The notes beneath the pieces were generated by a model, which was not told the origin of the DNA, made no database searches, and saw only the letters and a program-made list of their open reading frames with translations. Positions 33,840 to 46,309 of a stretch of 64,000 bases of DNA are shown one piece after another. The DNA lies in the NCBI GenBank assembly GCA_963969495.1, contig OZ018322.1:159488848-159552847 (forward strand). The letters are read 5' to 3'. Both the position numbers and the translations under genes were made by a program. Position 1 is the first letter of the stretch, and each line of letters starts with the position of its first letter. The DNA is from Ceratothoa steindachneri. Its lineage: Eukaryota > Arthropoda > Malacostraca > Isopoda > Cymothoidae.

Positions 33840-35290
33840 GGCTACCTGCGAGTACACTGTCAGATCCTTTTAGATACCTGATTTCAGAACGGTACTCAGC
33901 TAGCAATTATGACCAACGCATTAGCCTGCCATTTCGGTTTTTAGAAGGTTTTAAGTAGGCTAACGGTCTATGATCAGTCTCTATGAGGAATGGACGAACT
34001 ACCATATACATTCTAAATTTTGTTATCCCCCAAACAATCTTTAGAGCTTTCAGTTCTAACGTAGCGTCCACCTTTTCGCGAGCCGTCAGTCAGCGACTCG
34101 CATAGCGTATAGGAGCAGGTTTTTAGTCCTCGTCAGCCAAAACCCAGTTCGGAGGCTTCTGCCCCTATGCCAAATTTTTTGTGAGTGTTCGGCAGTTTTA
34201 AGATCGGGGTTCAGACTAGTTTCTCTTTGAGCTCTTCAAAGCGCGCTTTGGCGTCGGGGTTCCACTTGAGGGAGTCTGGGAGTTTCTTTTTTTAGCAGAT
34301 CGCTTAGGAGGGCTGCTACAGAAGCAAATTGGGGTACGAAGCGTCGGTAAAACGAAGCAGTACCGAGGAAAGACCGTAATTGCTTCTTGGTGCGCGGTAG
34401 GGGCATTACCTTCTCTTTCTGTGGGGCCAGATGACTTTCACCTATGTTGAATCCAAGGTATTCTATGGATTTATAAGAAAAATGGCATTTTGAGGGTTTA
34501 ATTGTTAAGCCATGATGCTTTAAGCGTTCTAAAAGTGGGCGGAGGGCCGAGATATGGTTGTTCCCTGAACGTCTAGCCACATACACGTTATCAAAATAAA
34601 AAGAAACGTTTTTTAAACCGTCTTTTATACGGCGCTTATGCGGTTGTAGCTACTGCAGGCAGTGACTAGGCCTAAAGGGAACCGAATGAATTCCATTAAA
34701 CCTTTGTCTGTAGGAAAGGCTGTTAGTTTCGTCGCTGATGCCTTTAGGGGGATCTAATAATAGGCCTTAAATAGGTCTATCTCAGTGATGTAGGCAGCTC
34801 CTTTGAAGAGATGTAAATTTTAGTCAATTAGGGAAAGAGGCTCGGTGTCAAACACGGTGACGGTGTTCAGTGTTCGAAAATCGACGCACATCCTAAAGGA
34901 CTGGTCTGGCTTGCGGACCATGACTATTGGGGAAAAGTAGTCACACGTAGTTGGCTCGATAACCCTAGTGCAAAAGATTGTCTACATACTCATTGAAAGC
35001 GTCTCTTAGGTGCACGGGTACGGGATAGGGCTTACATCGCACAGGTTCGAGCGTAGTGAGGGAGATATCATGTTCGAACTGAGTCGAGCATCCTGGTGAC
35101 TCGAAAATGAAGTCACCAAATTCTTCTAAAAGCGCCATCATTTGGTTCCTTTGGGCAGGGGTGTGGTCGGAGTTTACATCCTGCTCGGGGAAAGGTCCTT
35201 TTGGGGGAAGGGAGCAGAATGGATTGGAGGACTGGGAGGAGATAATCTTCGCTTTACTCCACGCAAATCGAATTAACAATATTTAGGGGG
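33840..35290 (-). pseudogene. Gypsy element B reverse transcriptase and RNase H
   Basis: The N-terminal RT region is open at 35279-34965 (CSTQFEHDISLTTLEPVRCK, then YPVPVHLRDAFNEYVDNLL), the standard gypsy RT entry with the H-x-I block. A decayed fingers and palm part follows. Then comes FYFDNVYVARRS (about 34610-34575), the Y-x-D-D position with Asn as second residue. After it GLTIKPSKCHFSYKSIEYLG (about 34510-34450) and LRSFLGTASFYRRFVPQFA (about 34380-34325) are gypsy thumb motifs. RNase H is poorly kept; only IETDHRPLAYL-type residues at about 33990-33950 remain in a shifted frame. It lies downstream of integrase. Confidence 0.8.
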
Positions 35291-35299
35291 TTGTTTGGG

Positions 35300-36732
35300 T
35301 GGACGGCGTCAATTACCCTTTCTTCGTCGAAGGCGACTATATTGTTTATACAAGCCCGTCTATGATACTTTTTTAGCATGTTTATGTGATATAACTTATC
35401 ACATGCTGGTGTTTTTATTACGTAATCCGTAAGTTTTCTGAACGGGGTAGGGGCCATTCCATTAGCAGAGAAGTTTATTCGACTCCGTGGGGAGTAAGAG
35501 CAGAACTTCATCTCTGGGCTTCAATTTTCTGTGCTTGGCCTTTAGATCAAAGTATGTCTGATACTTTTCCATATTAATTTCAAAATTTCTGACTGCTATA
35601 TCAGAACACCTTTTTAATCTTTCCCTTAGTTCGAGGACGAAAGATATACATGTTCCATAATTCTGGAAACATACGGTAATTTGACCATAGCCCCTTCAAA
35701 ATATTGAGGGGCAAACGCACGTTTCTTCCGTACAGGAGCCCAAACGAGGAAAATCCAATGATCCTATGGGGAATTTCGCGGCATGCAAATAACGCAACTG
35801 GCAAATAAAGGTGCTATTCTTGGAGTTGTTCCGTGCAAAGCTTCTTGATGACGCTTTTCAAGGTCGTATTGAAATTTTCGCACATGTCGTTTGCACTCGG
35901 ATGGAAGGGCGTGGTAAAAATAGATTTGATTTGGAGCAGGGTGTTCTCGTGTTCCATGAGCTCAGAGGTAAACTGGCGGCCTCTATCTGACAAGATTTCT
36001 TTGGGCAATCCTACTCTAAAAAAAATGGAAATAAGGGCTTCAGAGCAAGAGATACTATCGATCCTTTTTAGAGCGACAGCGTCTGGGAATCGGGTAGCGC
36101 AGTCTATCAATGTTAGTACATGCGTATGACCTTCGGGGGAAGAGGGGTGAATTGGTCCGATGAGGTCGATGGCGACTCTCGAGAAGGGCTCTGAAATGAC
36201 TGGGTTTTTTGCAGGGGAGCTGGGGCTATTCGCCTTTTTGCAGTGGTTTTCTGGCACAAATCGCACGTTTTGCAGAATTCTGAAATATCTTTGGCTGCAC
36301 TGGGCCCAAAACGTATTTAAATACTCGCTGAGAAGTCTTGTTATGACCGAAATGACCGGCCAAAGGACTTTCATGTGCTACTCGCAGGATTTGGCCTACA
36401 TGTGTGCGCGGTATACACATGACCTTGAAAGGTGGTTCAGACTCATCTCGCGAGGTGCGAAACAGAAGGGAGTCGTTAATGAGGTGCCTTATGGGACGGT
36501 TCCCTCGAACGATCACCACTTCGCTTTTTCGGACCTTTTCCCAAAGTGATTGAGGTAAAGGGCAGCTCTGCTGAGCTTTGAGGAACTGTGCATTTTTCGG
36601 TGGAACCTCTAAAATGGCTTCTTGGATGAGGAGGCGCGTTGGAAAAGAAGCCTCGCGGCTAGGTTGCGCTCGAGTTACGAAAGCTTGAGTCACTCCACTC
36701 AGGCAGAGTAGTGCGCTCTGGCCAATGAGCAC
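35300..36732 (-). pseudogene. Gypsy element B integrase
   Basis: Zinc-binding part: VGQILRVAHESPLAGHFGH (about 36410-36350) gives the two His; the Cys pair follows in a shifted frame. Catalytic core (open at 36374-35814): VAIDLIGPIHP (about 36175-36140), EILSDRGRQFTSEL (about 36005-35960), HPSANDMCENFNTTLK (about 35915-35865), so Asp, Asp and Glu are all present. The C-terminal module reads KLYHINMLKKYHRR (about 35400-35355), the GPY/F-type end of gypsy integrases. RT starts less than 100 bp downstream, which fixes the order IN before RT. Frameshifts at 36240, 35810 and 35600 inactivate it. Confidence 0.85.
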
Positions 36733-37640
36733 CGAGGAAAATTGATGGAGACTGCCACTACGTCAGCCCAACCCGTGAAATATTTACACTGTACATGGCA
36801 GCGGATTACCGGGAATCTATTTTCTCGACCCAAGAAGTCGTGTACAATTGCGTACTTCCTATGTTGGGAGTCGACAGGGGGAAACAATTTGTCTGACACG
36901 ACAATGCATGTGCACCCTGTGTCTCTCACGAGGGTGGACACTTTACAGCCATTGATCCAGCCGGTTTCGAAATTTAGTCCTCCGGGGGAACTCTTGTTGA
37001 ACAGGAAGTTCACTTGAAATTCCTGTGGAGATGGGGACGAGAAGGATGATGTAAGCGTAGCCGGCTGTTCCGGGGGAAGGGTAGCGGTTACGTGGTGGAC
37101 TTTCTGGCTCTGGGTGGGACGTACACTGGAATTCTGTACACATTGGGACTTATAATGGCCGGGGAAACCACAGGAGTAGCATATAACGTGCTTATTCTGA
37201 TGCTCATTATTGTAGGGGGTATTGAAGACTGGAGGTTTCCTGTCTTCGTAGGCTAGAAAAGGCTTATTCTTTGGACTGAACGGGGCTGTGGTCCTTTCAA
37301 TAGAGGGGGTTTCCTTTGTTAGGACTTTCATTGACTAAATTTATTCTTCGGGGACTGGGGACTATTCTTCCGGGTATCCTGTGGGTATAGGCTATGATTT
37401 GTCGCATGGAGATCAGCTTCCTTGAGGCATTCTTGAAAGGTAGACGCTCGGCGGTCTTGCACGAATGCTCTGTTCTCCTGGGGGAGGGTGGAGAATAACT
37501 GTTCTTTTAACATAAAGTCAATCACGGCCTCATACTCCGACTTGACTTTGGAGGATTCTAGCAAAAACTGAAGGTTTCGCTTCAGTATATATCCAAAATG
37601 TCGGTAAGTTTAACCGGGCTGGATATAGCCGATCTAAACT
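36699..37640 (-). pseudogene. Gypsy element B gag C-terminus and protease
   Basis: The open frame 37564-37328 encodes a region with LPQENRAFVQDRRASTFQE and upstream Leu-rich helices. It resembles the capsid segment of Gmr1-like gag proteins, from which vertebrate SCAN domains are thought to derive. The next frame (37331-36699) has the nucleocapsid zinc knuckle CYSCGFPGHYKSQC (C-x2-C-x4-H-x4-C, about 37183-37142) and then the protease VSTLVRDTGCTCIVVSD (about 36945-36890) with catalytic D-T-G. The gag N-terminus is absent; only about 80 bp lie between this frame and the 5' LTR. The pieces are in different frames. Confidence 0.8.
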
Positions 37641-37645
37641 TAGCG

Positions 37646-38811
37646 TGGGGGGAGGTTTGTGATTGTTAAATTCTAAGAGTGCATAATACAGGTTGAATAA
37701 ATTAGCTGAAGGGTTTCTAAATTAAAGTCTTTCCAAGGGTACGTAAAAAAAAAGAAGGAGCCACCAAATAAACACACGTACAAAAATAAACTTTAATTCA
37801 CAGCTGAATAATAATTAGTAGCAATAGTTAAAGGGCCATTTAGGAAAATAAAGAATAAATATTAAACACCGATTAGTCTGGATTGACAGCAATTATAAAT
37901 AATAATATCAAGGAATGACTCACTTGAATCTCCAGAAAAAAGGAGGATAACATTATCGTTAAGCGCCTAGATTTATAATGACTCAATGGGAGTATTAATC
38001 ACTTAAATAAATAGGTAATTTAAGAATAGAGGGATACTGGGTTTACACATTACCATTAACTGTGATGGTTGGAGAGACGACTACTCAGGTCCAGACGGGG
38101 TGGTTCAGGTGGCGTTAATATGAGTTCTCGGGAAGAGGGGAGATAAGACGACGGGTTCGGGGCTGCTGACTGCAGTTCCGGAAAGCTCACTTCCTCCTAA
38201 TTGGATGTGCAATAAAACAAATAGTTACTTCTAGTAACTATTTGGATGTTCCTTTTTCTTTCTCAAGTTACGTTGAGCAACAGATCGTATTATTCTAGTC
38301 ACAGACTCTGCGGAGGGAGATTTGTCTCAGGAACTCTTTGACACAGCGACCAGGTGGACTAAGCGGGCGTGCGTTGGCAGTCGATACGTTACGGCAACGA
38401 CACTCGCTCAACGTGACGGTTACGCGAGTAGGTCTGGAACACTTCTGCTCAGGGATGAATGGCGTTGCTATTTATACCGCGGACTGTCTGAAATCAAGAG
38501 AGAGATTCCCTATACTAAAATTTGCTTATTGCGGCGCCTTCTGGACAATTTCCTCGGTATCATAAAGAAGGCAAATAGAATCTAGGCTTCTCTGTGAGAT
38601 ACGCCTTCTTCAGTCAGGCTTTCTGTCGCCTGGTTGTTGGGGGTGGGGTTGGCGCGGATAACGAGTCAGGTCATGGGGAAGGCGGAGGAAAGCGGTAGAA
38701 TGTCGGGGGAAGGGCGCAGGAGAGGAGACGAAGGGCAACTTAGACCACAAATCTCTTGTGTTCCCACGATCGCCTGGCTGCATGTGAGTGTGTACGTTCC
38801 ATATTCTCACA
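37646..38811 (-). repeat. 5' LTR of gypsy element B
   Basis: About 1,166 bp. On the minus strand it starts TGTGAG at 38811 and ends CCCCCCA at 37646. The outer flank (gagttattccgttttctc) matches a segment of the 30640-31630 array, so the element may have landed in a related repeat. Confidence 0.9.
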
Positions 38812-39261
38812 AACGAGTTATTCCGTTTTCTCTTTCTTTCGGTATGCTGGATTTATTTCATTATTATCTCCTGTCCATTATAGATATACTGTTTATATTC
38901 TTAGTTAATTTTTGGCTATTTTTATTTCTAAAGCCTAAAATTTGTTAACTCAAGTATGCAAACTTAAATTTTAATTTTCACAGTACCAATTTTAACTGAA
39001 TTATGATAACTTAATTTTTGTACAGGTCATCAGAAACTTTGACTATCTAAGTTACCCTCGATAACAATCTGTTAATCATTTAATAAAAAATTTTGATTGC
39101 GAAACTCTGTTTCTTACGAAAGCAATAGAGTCTCAATGTAATAGAAGTCATGCGTAAAAGTAGATTATTATGGTATGTGGCATGATTGATTCGGTTCTAA
39201 CGAGTACGATTATAATTTCTGCAGGCATATTTCCCTCTTACTCTATATTTAATTCACTTGA
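38812..39261. other. AT-rich spacer between gypsy element B and LINE copy 4
   Basis: Begins with ~80 bp similar to the ttctctttct module at 30650 and 30820. The rest is AT-rich with no gene. Confidence 0.5.
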
Positions 39262-39700
39262 ACCTGCGGATTAACCAATCGTCTAGTCTCCCTAAAGGTG
39301 GTGTCTACCGTTTAGATCTTCGAACAAGAGAAAAGACCTTGGCAACCGTGCCACGACGCGGCTCAATTCGCACTCGTAGAAGTCGGCTGACGGTGTACTG
39401 TACGCGGAAATAACAGGATACCGCTTATCCAGGTGCACCTGCACAGGTACTTCCTGAAAGGAGGTATTTAAAGTAAAGTGAAGAACTAAGGCATAATGCT
39501 GGGTGTAAATCGCATATCCGTCCGCTCGGCCTCCATCCCGTGGTGGTTCACACCACCCTTATAGCTCAGGAGGTTGGGCAGAGGGCATGCGCTCTGCATG
39601 GTCTGCTTCAAAAAGATAGCTAACGGGGAATGGGCGGAAGACGAGCCTCCGCAACTCATCCCAGTTCACCTAGAGTCCGCGGCAATTCCATTTAAGAAAT
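39262..39700 (-). pseudogene. LINE copy 4 endonuclease N-terminal fragment
   Basis: LKWNCRGLRVNWDELRRLV (about 39690-39635) is the typical start of the I/R1 LINE endonuclease (W-N-C-x-G-L-R). It continues to SFLLFEDLNGRHHL (about 39330-39290), the D-x-N metal-binding region, then stops at the breakpoint. Stops are present in between. The same segment is found in copy 2 at 17160-16780 and only partly in copy 1. Confidence 0.75.
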
Positions 39701-39949
39701 AATCCCTCCATGCCTAGCTCAGAGGAGACGCGGGGGCACTCTTCGAAGAGAAATTTTCTGGCAATGGCCGTACGCTTCTCGGAGTCACAACTCCGAGTGC
39801 TGTTGTCCGGACAATGCGCAAAAGGTGTTGTCGCCTTCGAGGACTCATTTAGAGAGGTTGGATCGTCCTGAAAGTCTTTTCCTCCATCCGCCTCAATACA
39901 CTAGGTGCTTCGGAGGCTGGGGGCGCGCTTTTTGAGGATTCACACTCTA

Positions 39950-42260
39950 CGAGCCACCTAGTCCACAACTGGGCGTGGGCGAAGGAGCGAAAGCTTCTTT
40001 AGTGCTGTCCTCCTTTCGAGGGGCAGCTTTAGGAATCAGGAAGATGGCCTGGCGACCAACTTCAGGTATGTTGCCTCTTGTTAGTCTAACGACTTGGTGG
40101 AGGCGCGTGGCCGTTTCGCCTTATGGGAAACGGTCACGCTTGAAGAAGGAGGGAGACCTATTTATAGCCAAGGCCCTTTGTGCCGACAGCTTTACCAGTG
40201 AAGCGCCTGGGGTGGGTAGAACCAGCAGAAGTGTTCTTAATGGGCGCGGTAGCGACCGTGCTCGTAGGCCTGGTGGGGCCAGGAGCAGAGGGTGTCTTTC
40301 TCAACATTAAGGCATAGGAAGCCCTGGTCAGCGTTGGGGGTGCCAGGAATAAGTCATTAGCCTCGCGAAATAAGAGATGATCCTGAGTCTGAACGGCCAG
40401 AATTTCCTTCTTAACGAGATACGCGCCACCTTGCTTCGAAGAAGCTGGGTGCGGAAATCCGCAATTGACACACTTGACCACACATGATTTGGACTTATCG
40501 TGTGCGGCTTTCGACGTTGCACGTCGACAGGAACGATTAGTATGGCCAAATCGGTGATAATAATAGCACTTTCGCGGCAATGGCACGAATGCCTTCACGC
40601 AGTAGCGATACCACCCGGCACGCACCGACTCAAGGAGCTTGTCACAGCCGAACGTGACGAAGAGTGTAGGGGTAGGTCTCGAAGCCCCTCCCTATTTTCT
40701 TATCACACGTTGGAACTTGACCTCCCCATGGTCAGCCAGCTCTAAGGTACAGTCATCTATGGAGTAGTTCACGAGTTCTCTCACATAATCTACTCCTTTC
40801 ACGAATTTTATATTAGAGTGTGGCGTCACACTCACAGGCTTGCCATCAAGTGTCCGAATGGCAATAATCATGGCCGCCTCGGTGGGATTGGAAGCATTTG
40901 ACAAAAGCCTCCTCTTCGAGAAACGGATCATCATAGGCTCTCTACCAATCACACTGGAAAAATCCCTCATATCTTGGATCATGTTGCCCTTAGCCAAGAC
41001 GCTGTTATCAGTGGAACGAATAACCAGGAAGCCTTTGACTCCACTGGCCTCTAAAACGCCCGGTAGTGTCTCAATGAGGGGCCACAACGTAATCAGGCTC
41101 CGCTCTGCGCTCTTGTACTTTGGTCTTTGTTAGGGACTCCGCACCCGAGGAGAGGCAACGGGGATGAATGCGCCGATCTTGGCTTGGTCGCTTACCGATG
41201 CAGCAGAGCTATCCATCCCCGCAGCCCACGCGGATGGAGAGGAGCCCCGAGTCTTTTTCGCTTTTTTTGTTTCTTTTCGTTTTCGGAGAGGAGGGCAGGA
41301 AATGAACCCGATTTTCTCATCCACTGGCAGGAGCGGCCAGGCCATTCTGGTTCGCCTCAGCAAGCTCGTTCTTCGAGATCGAGATTGTCTTGGCGGTCGC
41401 AGGCGCACCTGCAAGAGCAAGAGATCTCTCCACTCCTTATACTGCCTTGGACACCCAAGCCGTTTGAGGAGGACCTTGCATAGGGGCGGACACGGGTTTG
41501 GTGCATGGCGCTTATCCCGGATTAGCCGCCATGGAAGCCCTTTCCTCTGAGGCTGGGTTGCCTGAAGGCCCATGTCTATCTCGGGAGGCGGCCCTCCATT
41601 TGGTTATCCCCCCAGGAGATAACAGATCCCATTGGCAGCGGTGTCACGATTAGAGTATAGGGAAGCACAGGCCTTGACCAGCACTAAAGTCAGTATACGA
41701 TCCAGTATCTGGAGGGAAGTGGTCGATGGGCTTTTTCTTCCCTCTCCCTCCTAAGTGGGTTTGGCCTACCGATCCTTTTCAGCGGGAAGCAGCCTATTAT
41801 AGGCTGCCTTCTGGCTCTCTTGGCAGTTCCTTAGGAAAGTAAATGGGGTACCGATGCTGGAAACAGGGAGGCACCCTAGGGTGACTCCCAAGAAGGGAGT
41901 GAGGGGGAGCCCCCTGCATACGTAGACAATGGAGAGAAGTAAGCCTCCTCTCGAGTCAAATAGATTTGGAGGTTTCCCTGCGAAAGCATAGCGGGGAGAG
42001 ACCTCCATTTTTTTCTGTGGTGCTGCTCGAGGGAGGTTCCCACGGTGAACGGGGGAAAATTAAGGGGATATTTTTAATATCATCATTGGGCATGGGGACC
42101 CTATTATTTTCACGGGATGCAAACACTAATGACCCCTCGCAGTAACCGGCTATGCAATGGAGGCGTATGGGGCTTGTAGAGCCAGATGCCGCCACTTATG
42201 GCCACCCATCCCGTCTGGTAACCTGGCAGCCTTTCAGCATGGTGGTTTCACCTTGGGCAT
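39950..42260 (-). pseudogene. LINE copy 4 ORF1 remnant
   Basis: The best pieces are 41087-40692 (GVKGFLVIRSTDNSVLAKGN at the start; then VSVTPHSNIKFVKGVDYVRE) and 40625-40158 (YRYCVKAFVPLP, then the knuckle CYYYHRFGHTNRSC with the second Cys changed to Tyr, then CVNCGFPHPASSK). The N-terminal Pro/Ser-rich portion reads at 41573-41130. The frames are separated by shifts. In order and sequence it parallels copies 1 and 3, and comparison of the three would reconstruct the family's ORF1 boundaries. Confidence 0.75.
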
Positions 42261-42616
42261 GGCGTAAAAAGATAGATATTGTAGTGAGAAAGAAAGGGGG
42301 TGTGAGGGAGATATGGGTGGGGATGAAGCAAGTTGTTAAAAACTCACCATGCCGAACCGGACCTCAGGGGTCGGGAACATTCTCCCTTTCCCCTCATCCC
42401 CGATCCGGGATAGTTGGCTTAGAAGGTTTAGCATCTACCCTGTGAAAATAGAGGCCGACCCAGAGAAAGATGTGTGAGAAGTTGTAGGGTAAGTGAGGAA
42501 GTTGGGGAGAAACACAGGATCCCTGAAAAAAGAAGACGCTAAGCTAAGGCTGGACGCGACGCTGAGTCCCCTCGGCACGGCCGAGGAAAGCAAATCGCCG
42601 TGGCTCCTTACGGGGC

Positions 42617-45600
42617 AGTAAAATCACAATTATTAATGTTTATGGTGATTTATACCAATTTCAAGAAGCTTTTCGGTTATTAAACGTAGAATAATAGCAG
42701 TGTTCCATATGATTTTCGCTAATCATTGTGAGAAACGAGAGTTCCGCGAGATTTCGGACACAATTAAATTGAATCCCAAAATGACGAAGATTTAAAAGAA
42801 GAGTTATTTGCCACAAATTCCCCCTCTTCCTACTTGAGCACTTTGGCAATAAACCTCCTCAGAAACCTGTTCTTTTTAGTTACCAATTAAATACTAAAAG
42901 AATCAAAGTATTCACTTACCTTCGCATATAAGATAGGTATACGTCACCCTCTAAAAGCGAAACGATTACTATACAATTGTTAGTATCTTATATGTACATG
43001 CCGTTAAAAATGAAGGCACTATTTAGTTATTCATTTTTAGAAATATTACTATTGAAATGGTTATACCTAAATTGTTGATTAAAATATAATATTACTAAGC
43101 TTTGCCACTCCCCCCTACGGGAGAGCATGCGCTTCGCTACTATGATTAAAATTTAAAATCTCTCAAAAAGCAGCTATGGTTAGATTTTTATTCATCTTCA
43201 GAACTTCGCCAATTGTAATTAATTTTCTTTTAAACATTATAAAACTTTGGATAATCATATTTATTTTTTCTGAACTAAACTATTTTGTTTTTTCAAACTC
43301 TAAAAATGTTCTTAGATATTACCCTGATAAAAATTTAAACTATCCTAAACTAAGGTAAAATTATTATTCAAAAACTCCCAAAAATCCCGTTCTTAAATTA
43401 TAAAGTTACTAATGATGATAAGGATGATGATGAAGATGATGATATAAGAAAAATAACATTTCATTTCTCCAATAAATATAAATTGTTTAAAGATTATATA
43501 TTTTCCTCTATTCAAAAATGCCGTTTTGCTAATATTTTTTGTTTTATTTACAGTTAATTAATTTCATTACAATGAAGAAGCCTTCTTTGCATAAAATTTA
43601 ATTCTCATTTAACAAATATTATTAAATTAATTTTTCGGTCTTTGTCAATTGACGCATTATTTAAAGAAACTTCAAGGAACTAAAACAAAGGAAGTTTTCC
43701 TAAAGGTAGCAAAGGCCTTAATAATCAGAAATTAAATCCTATGTAACTGTCCTTGGGGTATTTTTCTTTGTTCATATAAATAGAAATCATTTTTTTTATT
43801 GAAGATTCAAACAAAAGCAGTATTATGTAGCAATTGGAACAGGGAACAACTCTGTAATATAACAAAATTATAATGTTAGTCAGGATAAAATTTGAAAAGG
43901 AGAAATGAACTTTTCTTCAGGGGAGGGATTTTTTCAAATTCTTTAATAAAATAAATTGATAAAACCATTTACATGCTATTACTCGTGTGTGGAGAGAAAA
44001 CTGGAACTTTTGATATTATAAAGTTTCCGGCTGGTTATAGGAATAACGCTCAATGTCCAAACCATAGGCTGGATCTTTCTGGTAGATATTTTTATTCTTT
44101 TGCGTTGCGTTGAATGGGTTTACTGACGGTTATAATGTCGTTGGGAAATTCAGCAGAACCGAGCAGGAAATTTTTCAAGAATTTCCATAATTTTAACAAC
44201 AAATTTAATTTCATTTTATAACAACATTGCTTGAATTTAAAATATTTTGTGTGTTGTATATTCGTAGCTTAGAAATAGTGTTTAAATTATTGTTCTTTAT
44301 GTGAGAGTTTATCTAGGAAGAATTTAACAAATTCAGCTTTTGGATAAATTGGGTGTTGTCGTAGGTCAACCTGGTAATATAGAGAAAAGACGGGTTCGAA
44401 TCTAGAACAACAATTACGATCATTTTCATATACATTCAATAACTTTCCAATGAATAGGTAAATAAATTTCCATAACATTAATATTTATTATAGATTAACT
44501 CATTCTGTTTCTCAATACTACCTTGAGATGTATCTTAATTTTCTCTAGGAGAGTTACACGCAATCACAGTTTTGAGTAGCAAGATGGTAAAATTGGTTCA
44601 AAATTATTTTATTCAGACGGTAATGAGTGAAAACGACCCAACTCTAAGTCAATATCACTGCCGTTGTACGATCTCATTTTTACTATAGACAGGAAGAGAC
44701 TTATATCTGGCCTCTATGGAGGTCATTTACCGAAAGAAAGGCTTATATGACTATGACAACTATGCTTTACTCACTTTGGAGGCGCCTCATCAGAAAATTC
44801 TACTGATCGAACTATGGTCCCCCACACATGATTACCAAGCAGTCCATGCAAACGTTTATCTCCATTCGCTCTGGGGAGGTCTCTTTATTTGCACAAGCCC
44901 CCTCGCAAATTCGCCTTTTTTTTACTGTTAGGAACAACATCATACACCTTTTAATTAACTGGTGACTATTTGGGGGGACTGTTTGGGGGATAACAACCGA
45001 TATACACAGCATTTTCCACATCTGAAACATCCCTTCTCTTTTCAAATCACTCCATCGATCATTTGCCATAACACACAGAGAATAATGCATACATGCTAAT
45101 TTTACATTCAAACAGTCTCATCACACTCTCAAGACAGATTCATCTAAAATGAATTAGACTACCATAGCGTAAATTTAGATAAAATGTCCGCAATCCCATC
45201 CAATGGCATTGGATGCCTCTACTGGAATTAAAGTCAGTGGGGAATGTTATCCCGAGTTTGCGTCCCTATTTCCCATATTTTTGTAAACATTCAGTTACCT
45301 AATTGAACCACTCGCATCGCGAGTTGGAAATATAAGACATTTACTATTTAAATGAATTGAGAAAACCATATGTCAGAAATTGCCGATAATTTAAGAATAT
45401 CGTAAATGAAATTTTCAAATTAATCGAATGATCTGAAATTCCACCTGCTTCAATTATGATCAGAAAGTGAGTTGTCGCTCACAATTGTGTATCACTTACA
45501 GCACTGAAGCTAAAATAGACACAAACGTGGGTCATGTTGACCCATTTGGCATACATTTATACAATTATAATATTAATAAGGATTATTATGTGAATTTATC

Positions 45601-46300
45601 TGTTAAGTTTATGATGTACCTTATTTTTAAATTGTTATTTCAATTTTTTGTAAGTTGTTTTCTCAATATTTCGTTATTAATATTATTATTAATTAGAAGT
45701 AAAAGCGAATATAAGGAAGGAATTTAAACTAACAGTTTCTGAGAAATTATAGAGAAACTGGTGGTGTTAGGCGTAGTAAAAATATATTTACTCATTTATC
45801 GAATACGAGTCGTAAACAAGAGAATGTTCATTTGCGCGTTTAGGAAACTAATTTCGTACGACTCTTGTAAAATACTCCATCCCTTAAATATAATAAGTCT
45901 ATTATTTCTGCAATACTCTTGAAGAGTCCTCCAGATATATATCCACGAGTGTATGCAATCTCTTAGCTCTTTGTAGCAGAGTTTCATTACGATATTAGCA
46001 TGCTGCCTCTTTTCCATACAGATGGGGACATTTTGGAATGGACAGGTGTAAGCGCTGGCTCACCCATCAGATTTGAGTCCTATTTCCCTAATAATCTAAA
46101 GAATAGACAGGTGTGTACCAAATGAATCATGGAATTGGACAGTTCTATGTAGTTTGATGGTTTGATTTGACAAAGTCACAATTGAATATATCAAAATTTG
46201 GGGGGAATTTAAACTTCAAAATATTCCCTTGAAAAAATATATTGCTAGGAATAAAGAGTATACGAGTAAAGTCTTGAGGAGAATATATTCTACTTATGAA
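42617..46300. other. AT-rich stretch without recognisable gene
   Basis: Only short frames (for example plus 44716-44931 and minus 45111-44812), with no domain. A small GC-rich inverted repeat cccc-tacgggag lies at about 43110-43125. A gat-rich microsatellite lies at 43411-43442. Confidence 0.5.
43411..43442. repeat. (GAT)n imperfect microsatellite
   Basis: Repeated gatgat triplets with aag interruptions. Confidence 0.8.
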
Positions 46301-46309
46301 TAGAGTAAA

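Larger units (their letters stand above)
32365..38811 (-). mobile_element. Ty3/gypsy element B, Gmr1-like pol order, with both LTRs
   Basis: Complete LTR-bounded element on the minus strand. LTRs are at 37646-38811 (5') and 32365-33517 (3'), each starting TGTGAG and ending CCCCCCA in the element's sense, so the usual TG...CA termini are kept. The internal order is gag, protease, integrase, RT, RNase H. The gag N-terminal half and the primer binding site are missing next to the 5' LTR. LTR similarity is about 88-90 percent by eye, so the insertion is old. Flanks share only aac at the junctions, so no convincing target-site duplication is visible. All domains contain stops. Confidence 0.9.
39262..42616 (-). 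mobile_element. LINE copy 4, 5' end, ORF1 and start of EN; 3' part missing
   Basis: Minus-strand copy of the same family. The 5' terminus is at 42616 (minus reading ccccgtaagg), followed by the 5' UTR with cttcttttttcagg, ORF1 and the first third of ORF2. It ends within the endonuclease near 39262, compared with copy 2 at about 16780. Like copy 3, it keeps 5' and lacks 3' sequences. Confidence 0.8.
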
